From contig JBJXFG010000054.1 in NCBI GenBank assembly GCA_046154665.1, forward strand, positions 1-64,000: a stretch of 64,000 bases of DNA, written 5' to 3'. Source of the DNA: JAFLCM01 sp046154665. Its GTDB lineage: Bacteria > Planctomycetota > Phycisphaerae > Phycisphaerales > UBA1924. A model generated the notes under the pieces. The model ran no database searches. It was not told the DNA's origin and saw only the letters and a program-made list of their open reading frames with translations. This document shows positions 1 through 6,217 of this stretch, piece after piece (positions within the stretch are counted from its first letter, which is position 1; each line of letters begins with the position of its first letter). A program made the position numbers and the translations under genes.

Positions 1-12
1 ACGCTCGCCGAC

Positions 13-34
13 GAACCCGAAGCGCAAGCGAGGG
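13..34. repeat. REP-like half-site
   Basis: A 22-bp stretch reads GAACCCGAAGCG followed by CAAGCGAGGG. It resembles one arm of the palindromic GAGCCC-GAGCG-TGAGCG element seen complete near 39.5 kb and 49.3 kb. Only one arm is visible before the window edge, so it may be half of an element extending to the left or a chance match. Confidence 0.3.
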
Positions 35-96
35 CCGGCGCACGCTGATCAACAAGGCTGCGAGCCGCGAGTGGCGAACTGACGGAGAAGTCCGAG

Positions 97-651
97 TTGC
101 TTCAAGGTTCGACCTCCCTGGAAAAACCGAAGCCGCGTCCGAAAACTCACCCCTCAACGCACCCCTACACCCCACATGTCGTGCCCAGACGGGCCTGCCG
201 CCCCCAATCCCTTGATCAGGGCTCCAGCCACGTCCCCCGCTTGGTCGATCTGACGATCATGGCTTTCCTCGGCGCCGTCCCAACCCATCCCGCCCCGCGC
301 TCCGGCGCTCTTGAGGGCCGCGGCAACCGGGCCCGCGCCGTCCGAGCCGCCGACCGCGCCGGCTCCACCGGCGGCGGCAACTCCGAACGCGATCAGGACG
401 AAGCCGTCCTCTCCAGCGTCGAAGCGGTCGACCTTGAACGCCCCGTCGCTGGCCCCTCGGCCAACGACAGCGAAGACGGCCACGAAGACCGCGCCCAGCA
501 CGGCGCCTACGCCCCGGACCCGCGCACGAAAGCCGGGCGGGGCCACGGCACGCCGAGGCCGAGGCTTGATCTGCAAGGGTGACCGCCGCCCTCCGGCACC
601 TCGTTCAAAGGCGCTGCGGGTTCTTCGGGAGCACAAACCGACAACCGACAT
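97..651. other. Stretch with ambiguous open frames, no confident gene
   Basis: The first 696 bases hold no gene I can support. One frame is open on each strand over roughly 154-582. They use the same codon triplets, so GC content at codon positions 1 and 3 is equally high on both and does not discriminate. The minus frame would start at 651, immediately after the terminator-like stem at 658-689 and without a ribosome site. It is arginine-rich at its beginning. The plus frame could start at an ATG at 259 and would give 107 residues with no recognisable domain. Either may be a small unknown gene or neither. Confidence 0.25.
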
Positions 652-657
652 GGGAAA

Positions 658-689
658 CCGGCCCGCCCGGCCGAACCGCTGCGGGCCGG
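658..689 (-). terminator. Terminator-like hairpin after the SMP-like gene
   Basis: A 9-bp perfect stem (CCGGCCCGC paired with GCGGGCCGG, 14-nt loop) lies just past the minus-strand stop at 697. Read on the minus strand it is followed by TTTCCC. The position supports termination of the viperin-side transcript; the U-run is short. Confidence 0.45.
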
Positions 690-696
690 CGAGGGC

Positions 697-876
697 TCAC
701 CGCCCTTGCTTGTCGCCCGAGGCGTTCTTCGCCGCCGCGCTGTTCGCACGAGCGCCGAAGCTTTCTTTCCCTGTGTCCTGCTGCGCCTTGTCGTTCGCGC
801 TGTTGATGCGCGCGGCGTCTTCAGGGGTCATCGGGGTCTTGGGCTTCAGGGGCTGGGATTGAGGCTGAGTCGACAT
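697..876 (-). CDS. Small SMP (seed maturation protein)-like protein
   Basis: A 59-residue hydrophilic protein. Its middle reads MTPEDAARINSANDK and then SFGARANSAAAKN. This matches the short bacterial SMP-like family, whose members carry MTPEDAARIQSA...GSFAARAQSAAARN. Those proteins resemble plant late-embryogenesis/seed-maturation repeats; their bacterial role is unsettled and desiccation or stress protection is only suspected. The start is fixed by a very good ribosome site, AAAGGAG, seven bases before the ATG. It lies 77 bp downstream of the viperin gene on the same strand. An 8-bp hairpin at 917-949 (CGGGACTC with GAGTCCCG) sits between them, so co-transcription is possible but not assured. 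No signal peptide or membrane segment. Confidence 0.75.
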   Translation of the reverse strand: MSTQPQSQPLKPKTPMTPEDAARINSANDKAQQDTGKESFGARANSAAAKNASGDKQGR

Positions 877-953
877 GACTAATCTCCTTTGAAATGAACC
901 GAAGTGAAGGGCCCGCCGGGACTCCACGCGGAGATCCGATCGAGTCCCGTGAA

Positions 954-1862
954 TCAGGTCTGTTGAACGGTGAGAGTGGCCGGGGTCGACCACGCGAAGC
1001 GCCCGCCCCTGTCGACAAACTTGTCGCTGTCGAACGCCACGTCGGCGAACGCTGCCTCGACCCCCGCGTCGAGAATCGGCCGTGAGTACTCGTAACGACC
1101 CGACCGATTCGAAAAGAACCTCCCGATCGGATCAATCATGGCGTAGGACTCGGTCATCGCGTCGTTGTCTTCGGGCACAACGTCAATGCCATGACGCTCG
1201 ACGATCCGGTGCCTTTCGACGAACGCCCGAAACTCATCGGGCGTAATCAGCAGCGGCTCGATCCGCCCGTCGTTCTGGCCTTCGATTGCGAGAACCTGGA
1301 AGAGCTTCCAGCGCTCCGGGCGAACGCGGCGCGCGAACTCGGACATGTCTTCCTGCCAGTTCAGGCTCGTGACGACCGTGTTGAGCTTGCAGCGCACGCC
1401 GTGCTGCCGAAGCAGGTCGAAGTGCTCAATGGATCGCACGACGTGATCGCCGCCGCCGCGCCCGAGCCGTTGCTGCACCTCTTCGACCGCCGAGTCCACC
1501 GAGAGCCCGGCCCAGTCGAGGCACGCTGGGGCTTGCTCCAGAACGTGGCGCAGCTTCGTGCCGTTCGTCACAATGCTCGAGGTCAAGCCGAGGCCTTTGG
1601 TATGCCGCAGCAGGCCGGGCAACTCGGGCGACAGTGTCGGCTCACCGCCGGCGAAGTTGATCTTGGTCGCACCGGCGCGGGCCAGCGCGTCGAGGATCTT
1701 CCGCCAATCGCCTCCGCCGAGACCCGTGCGCGTCCGCCGCAGCGCCGGGTCGTCATCGAAGTGCGCGTAGCAGAACGTGCAGCGGAAGTTGCACGGCTTG
1801 AAGAAGTGCAGATTCACCGCCGGCGGCAAGGCGCCTTGAACAGTTTCTAGGGTTTGAATCAT
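954..1862 (-). CDS. pVip: Prokaryotic viperin (antiviral radical SAM nucleotide dehydratase)
   Basis: A 302-residue radical SAM enzyme of the viperin family. These enzymes dehydrate ribonucleoside triphosphates to 3'-deoxy-3',4'-didehydro nucleotides, which terminate phage RNA synthesis. The iron-sulfur motif is C24-x3-C28-x2-C31, followed by GGEP at 72-75. The match to animal viperin runs along the whole chain: KINFAGGEP, a GRG loop near 135, NWQEDM at 168-173, RWKLFQVLAIEGQN at 184-197, VPEDN then SYAMID around 229-244, RPILDAGVEEA-like residues at 261-270, and RGGRFAW near the C-terminus. Generic radical SAM proteins lack this set. The ATG has GGAG eight bases upstream. An unknown 568-aa gene lies 129 bp upstream on the same strand. 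The nucleotide preferred cannot be read from sequence. Confidence 0.93.
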   Translation of the reverse strand: MIQTLETVQGALPPAVNLHFFKPCNFRCTFCYAHFDDDPALRRTRTGLGGGDWRKILDALARAGATKINFAGGEPTLSPELPGLLRHTKGLGLTSSIVTNGTKLRHVLEQAPACLDWAGLSVDSAVEEVQQRLGRGGGDHVVRSIEHFDLLRQHGVRCKLNTVVTSLNWQEDMSEFARRVRPERWKLFQVLAIEGQNDGRIEPLLITPDEFRAFVERHRIVERHGIDVVPEDNDAMTESYAMIDPIGRFFSNRSGRYEYSRPILDAGVEAAFADVAFDSDKFVDRGGRFAWSTPATLTVQQT

Positions 1863-1991
1863 TGAAGTTGCTCCAAACAGTGTGTTTGGGCCGAGAGCTT
1901 GCGCAATCGACCGACCGTGGAGCCACCGGGCCCGTTGGCCACAAGGCCAGAGGGCAAGACCCGCATCACGCGGGAAACCGGCGGCGAAAAC

Positions 1992-3698
1992 TCAGCTCAG
2001 TTCCGTCCCAATGGAAAATCCGGCGCGGTGGTCCCGCTGGCGTTCTGTGAACCGCCGCACCTCGGTGTCTCGCGTCCGCTGCGCGCCGGGGCCGTCGATC
2101 TCGCCGCCCAGCGCCAGAACCTGCGCCTGACGCAGCCACCACAGCGCCCGGAGGATCAGAACCCTCGGCGACGAGCCCTCGTTCAGCGTTGGGCCGTGCC
2201 GCATCCGTTCATGGGCGCTCTTGGCCGCATCGCGCACGTCTGGGTCCGGGTCGTGCTGGGCGGCGTGGTGGAGCGTGTGATGCCCCTTATGCTTTCTGTC
2301 ACCCGGATTGACGGCCAGCACATCCGCCGCGTGTATGAACCCAATGCGCCAGAAGGCGTTCTTCTCAACCGGGCCTTCTCCGTCCTTCGATGTCTTGAGA
2401 CGGTCAAGGCAGAACCGGCAGAACGCTGTGCGTAGTTCGACGAGGTCGGAATCATCGCCGCGCTCTTCGCCGATCCAGCCCTGCACGTTCACGATCAGAA
2501 TCTCCGGCACCCGGCACCAGGGCCACGGCGGCGAAGCCTGATGCCCGTGCTCGTTCCACGCCCGCAAATCCGGCGTCACGGCGATCTCGGGCAACGCTCG
2601 GAACAGCAGCAGCAGCGGACGCATCGCCTCCCACACCGGGAGCTTGTCAAACAGCACATGCGCCGCGAACGAGAGTTCGTGGCGGCGCGAATCAAGCTCC
2701 GCTTGCGCTTTGGCCCGGTCCGGCTGTGCCATCGCGGCGCGGAGCGTGCCGATCTCGTGGTCCGCCGCCTTCAGCAGCCGGTCCTCGACGCCCTCACGCG
2801 CTTCGAGCTCCGCGCGTCCGTTCCAGGCCTCGTACCAGAGTTCAAACCAGGTCTTACGTGCGAGGCGATCCGCATTGCGGACGTCGTTGGCGATGAGATC
2901 GTCAAGGAAGAAGAACAGCCGCTGCCAAAGCCGACGCACTTCCAGCATGAAATCCGGCTGGGTGCGATGCCGGCCCCTTGCGTGATGGGCCATCCCCCAA
3001 GCGACGACGGCGAGCCCACGCACAGTCTTGACCTGCTCTTCGCGCGGAAGTTGCCGCACCCGAGGCTCCGCAACCGCCCAGTAGGCCTCCGCTTCGACCA
3101 TGACCCAGAAGCCGGGCCGGCGCGGATCTTCGCACTCACTTTGGACCTTGTCACCGCCCAAACGTGAAAGGAAAATCTCCTCTTGCTGCGCGTGCACGGC
3201 AAGCAAAGGGAGAGAGCTCTCGACTTCCGGAGCGACCAAGCCATTGCGGAGCAGCGTGTACGCCGCATTCAAGCGAAGCCCCCCGGAGTTGCTCGCCCCA
3301 GCCACTCCGAGCCGGGCAACACCGTCGAGCAGGTCGAGTTGCCTCGACTTGATCCAGCCACGCAAGTGTTCGAGGTTGATCGGGGCGTTCGGTGTTTCGC
3401 CCGCAGGAGTGCGGATCGTGCGCTCCCCCAGCATCGTTTCGAGCAGTGCGACCACGGCAGACGCGACTGAGTTCGAGTGCTTCCATGCCTCCGCCGCGGG
3501 ATGGAGCCACTGACGGAACCGAATCCACTCGTCGGCGAAATCCGGCACTCCGTCTTTCGGCTGGTAACCACCTTTGAGGAAGCACTCCCCCAGCCCGTCA
3601 AACTCCTTGAGCGGTAGCCCGCACGATTCCACAACATCATCCGCCCGCTGAACGTCCGTCAACGGACTCACTTCCACAAACTTCTTGCGCTTGACCAT
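1992..3698 (-). CDS. Unknown 568-aa helical protein upstream of viperin
   Basis: I do not recognise this protein. It is soluble, has no signal peptide or clear membrane span, and is rich in Leu, Ala, Arg and Trp in a pattern suggesting stacked amphipathic helices. The segment near residues 485-525, with residues such as HHAAQHDPDPDVRDAAKSA, looks like a HEAT/ARM-type repeat. No nuclease, ATPase or cysteine-metal motif is visible. The reading frame continues upstream, but I start at the ATG at 3698 because GGAGAG lies five bases before it and the sequence before that is low-complexity. It is transcribed toward the viperin gene with a 129-bp gap. In that gap is a weak GGCC-ACAA-GGCC hairpin without a U-run. 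A functional link to viperin is inferred from order only. Confidence 0.75.
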   Translation of the reverse strand: MVKRKKFVEVSPLTDVQRADDVVESCGLPLKEFDGLGECFLKGGYQPKDGVPDFADEWIRFRQWLHPAAEAWKHSNSVASAVVALLETMLGERTIRTPAGETPNAPINLEHLRGWIKSRQLDLLDGVARLGVAGASNSGGLRLNAAYTLLRNGLVAPEVESSLPLLAVHAQQEEIFLSRLGGDKVQSECEDPRRPGFWVMVEAEAYWAVAEPRVRQLPREEQVKTVRGLAVVAWGMAHHARGRHRTQPDFMLEVRRLWQRLFFFLDDLIANDVRNADRLARKTWFELWYEAWNGRAELEAREGVEDRLLKAADHEIGTLRAAMAQPDRAKAQAELDSRRHELSFAAHVLFDKLPVWEAMRPLLLLFRALPEIAVTPDLRAWNEHGHQASPPWPWCRVPEILIVNVQGWIGEERGDDSDLVELRTAFCRFCLDRLKTSKDGEGPVEKNAFWRIGFIHAADVLAVNPGDRKHKGHHTLHHAAQHDPDPDVRDAAKSAHERMRHGPTLNEGSSPRVLILRALWWLRQAQVLALGGEIDGPGAQRTRDTEVRRFTERQRDHRAGFSIGTELS

Positions 3699-3945
3699 GG
3701 CACTCTCCGGGCCCCGATGGGGCGCTCGAGCATTTTCCAGTTTCTCGGCATCCAAGACGCCGAGGGCGGTGGGGTGAGAGCGAACGGCTGTTCGCATCTC
3801 CGGGATCAGGGCATCAGGCCCTGGAGCACCCGCGATGCCAGATTCTACCCCGTCCGCGCGGCCCCGGTTGCAAGGCCCTGACTGTGGTATCGCCACCAAT
3901 CAGCCGATAACACCCACGGCCTCGCGCCGAGGCCGGAGGTTGTTC

Positions 3946-5526
3946 ATGCGCTCAGACTGCCAAGACGCCGCCGAAACCGCTCGCCGCGGCGTGATCCTGA
4001 TCGGCACCGCCCAGACTGTTGCAGCCGCCGCGCGCCAGCTTCGAGACGCCGGTGCCACCGTGACGCCGCTCGGTGCCGTGGTGCTCACGCGCCACGACGC
4101 CGCCGTGCCGCAGACATTGCCCGTCTTCGGCACGCTCGACGATCTCGAACGCATTCACGCGAACTACCCGTTCTCGACCGCGCTGGTCAGCCTCCCCAGC
4201 GCCATGGGCGGCGCGATCGCGCGCTGCCGGGCCGTGCTCCAGCGCCTCGGCGTCGCCGAGCGATTCCTCCCCACCATCCACGATGTCCTCACGCAAGAGC
4301 CCCGCAGCGTCTTCCGCGGCGTCGGTGAGATCGATCACGAAGCCGTCCTCGGCCGGCCCCATCGCCGCATGGACCGCGCCCTGGTCGACTCCATCATCAA
4401 GGGTCGCCGCGTGCTCATCACCGGCGCCGGCGGTTCCATCGGCTCCGAGATCGCCCGCATCGTCGCCGGCTTTGAACCCGCGGCGCTGATGCTGATGGAG
4501 CGTTCCGACAACGCGCTGTTCGAGATCGATCGCCAGGTGGCGGCGCGATTCCCGACGCTTCCGCGCCACGCCGTGCTGCACGATGTCATCGACAGCGACG
4601 CGACGCTGCGCCGACTCGTCAACCTGCGCCCGGACGTCGTCTTCCACGCCGCCGCCCACAAGCATGTGCCGCTGATGGAAGACCACCCTGCGGCGGCGGT
4701 GAACAACAACCTCTTCGGGACCAAGTCCGTCGCCGATGCCGCCCTGGCCGTCGGCGTCGAACGCTTCGTGCTCATCTCGACCGACAAGGCGGTCAACCCC
4801 ACCAGCGTGATGGGCGCGACCAAGCGCCTGGCCGAGCTCTACGTCCGCTCGCTCAACCAGCCCGGCCCCGGCGTCACCCGCACCGACTCCGGGAAAACCC
4901 GGTTCAGCCTGGTGCGCTTCGGCAACGTCTTGGGCAGCGCGTGCAGCGTGCTGCCCATCTGGACCCGCCAGATCGCCGAGGGCGGCCCGGTCACCGTCAC
5001 TCACCCTGAGATGACCCGCTACTTCATGACCATCCCCGAAGCGGCGGCCCTGGTCATCCAGTCGGCGGCTATCGCGGGCGAGGTCTTCGTCCTCGACATG
5101 GGCCAGCCGGTCCGAATCCTCGACCTCGCCCTCAACTTCGTCCGAGCCCACGGCCTATCCCCCGTCCTTGAACCAACCCGTCTGTCAGGCCGGGCGTTCC
5201 CAAAACCGAGTTCACCAACCGATGGCCCGCAGATCCGCGTTGCGTTTACCGGCCCGCGCCCCGGCGAAAAACTCTATGAAGAACTCGCCTACTCCGTCGA
5301 GGAACTCGTAAAGACAGCCGTGGACGGTGTTTGCGCATGGGACGGCGAGCCGGTCGATCGGCCCGGCATCACCGGGATGATCGCCGAACTCAGCGGCCTG
5401 CGCCACGTCCAAGACCGTCAATCGGTGCTCGCCGCCCTTCAGAGACATGTGCCGGAACTCGACCAGACAAGGTCGTATAACTCCGAAAACTCCCCGAAAC
5501 AGGTGGTCCAGTCGACGGCGGCTTGA
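3946..5526 (+). CDS. FlaA1/CapD-type UDP-sugar 4,6-dehydratase/epimerase
   Basis: A 526-residue extended SDR of the CapD/FlaA1/WbpM/PglF group. These enzymes make UDP-4-keto-6-deoxy sugars from UDP-GlcNAc for surface polysaccharide or protein glycosylation. Residues 15-140 resemble the CoA-binding-like domain that precedes the catalytic domain. The Rossmann motif TGAGGSIGSE is at 159-168, HAAAHKHVPLME at 234-245, STDKAVNP at 278-285 and VMGATKR at 288-294. The usual catalytic Tyr is replaced by Met, as is normal in this subfamily. Full-length WbpM/PglF members carry about four N-terminal membrane helices. None is present here, so this is a soluble short form. The start is the ATG with GGAGG six bases upstream. 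It is divergent from the viperin-side genes. Confidence 0.88.
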   Translation: MRSDCQDAAETARRGVILIGTAQTVAAAARQLRDAGATVTPLGAVVLTRHDAAVPQTLPVFGTLDDLERIHANYPFSTALVSLPSAMGGAIARCRAVLQRLGVAERFLPTIHDVLTQEPRSVFRGVGEIDHEAVLGRPHRRMDRALVDSIIKGRRVLITGAGGSIGSEIARIVAGFEPAALMLMERSDNALFEIDRQVAARFPTLPRHAVLHDVIDSDATLRRLVNLRPDVVFHAAAHKHVPLMEDHPAAAVNNNLFGTKSVADAALAVGVERFVLISTDKAVNPTSVMGATKRLAELYVRSLNQPGPGVTRTDSGKTRFSLVRFGNVLGSACSVLPIWTRQIAEGGPVTVTHPEMTRYFMTIPEAAALVIQSAAIAGEVFVLDMGQPVRILDLALNFVRAHGLSPVLEPTRLSGRAFPKPSSPTDGPQIRVAFTGPRPGEKLYEELAYSVEELVKTAVDGVCAWDGEPVDRPGITGMIAELSGLRHVQDRQSVLAALQRHVPELDQTRSYNSENSPKQVVQSTAA

Positions 5527-5684
5527 TGCCGATGTTGCGCGGTGGGACAATACCTCCGGCCCGACCGACCGGTCGGAGCCAGTCCACCGCCTCGTCGAAC
5601 TCGCTCGCCCACCCCGCTTCGCGACTTGCCGTCGTCCGTGTTCCGACGGACGACGAGTTGAGCGCGGAGCTTCAGGAAGACCGG

Positions 5685-6005
5685 ATGCCCATTTCAGCCA
5701 CGTCTCTCTCGCCGCGTCCCGAAGGCTCTCTCTCGGGGTTGCAGCACGACCTTCGGGCCAAGGCCCATGCGGTTCTCGCGAGCCTGCAGGCGGCCCGCAC
5801 CGAGTGCGACCGCCAGCTCGCCCAGCTGCGCCGGGCTGATGCGATGAAGCAGGTGACCGGAAAGTCCTCACTGGATGAGGCGATCAGCAGCACCCAAAGG
5901 CTGATTGCTGAACTGGATGAGGTTTCCGACGCAACGGCTCACCTCAAGCCCGGCTGCGAAGTCGAGGTTCGTTTCAGTGCGGCGCGCCAGACCATCGCGG
6001 CCTGA
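5685..6005 (+). CDS. Small helical protein of unknown function
   Basis: About 106 residues, not recognised. From residue 12 to 90 it is predicted by eye to be mainly helical with heptad-like spacing (LQHDLRAKAHAVLASLQAAR, then a second long helix with QRLIAELDEV), so it may be a helical hairpin or coiled coil. No signal peptide or membrane segment. The frame opens earlier at 5523, overlapping the previous gene's stop, but that extension is low-complexity. The ATG at 5685 with AGGA close upstream is preferred. It ends just before a strong terminator and may be the last gene of a two-gene unit with the dehydratase. Confidence 0.6.
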   Translation: MPISATSLSPRPEGSLSGLQHDLRAKAHAVLASLQAARTECDRQLAQLRRADAMKQVTGKSSLDEAISSTQRLIAELDEVSDATAHLKPGCEVEVRFSAARQTIAA

Positions 6006-6041
6006 AGTCCGCCGTTAGGTTCACAACACACCTTCACACGC

Positions 6042-6070
6042 ACCCCGCGCGAGAACACGCGGGGTGTTTT
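6042..6070 (+). terminator. Rho-independent terminator
   Basis: A perfect 8-bp stem (ACCCCGCG / CGCGGGGT) with an 8-nt loop is followed by GTTTT. It lies 37 bp after the stop of the small helical protein and closes the plus-strand unit. Confidence 0.85.
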
Positions 6071-6111
6071 GGCTTTGACTCTTGCCTCGATGCCTCTTGC
6101 CTCGATGCCTT

Positions 6112-6160
6112 CGGCAGAAAAGGAAGCGGGCCGGCCCGAATACGAATGGGGCCGGCCCGC
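6112..6160 (-). terminator. Rho-independent terminator of the PstS-like gene
   Basis: A perfect 12-bp GC stem (GCGGGCCGGCCC at 6126-6137 with its complement at 6149-6160). On the minus strand it is followed by TTCCTTTTCT. It sits about 60 bp beyond the minus-strand stop at 6218, back to back with the plus-strand terminator at 6042-6070. Confidence 0.8.
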
Positions 6161-6217
6161 CAGGAGCAGCAGTTGCTCAGATGTCAGATGTAGGGGACGT
6201 AGAGTCGATCAACCGCA

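Noticed and set aside
154..651. A 165-codon minus-strand frame at the left edge
   Set aside because: It starts inside the tail of a terminator-like hairpin, lacks a ribosome site, is Arg/Gly/Ala-biased and mirrors an equally good plus frame. Reported only as an ambiguous stretch.
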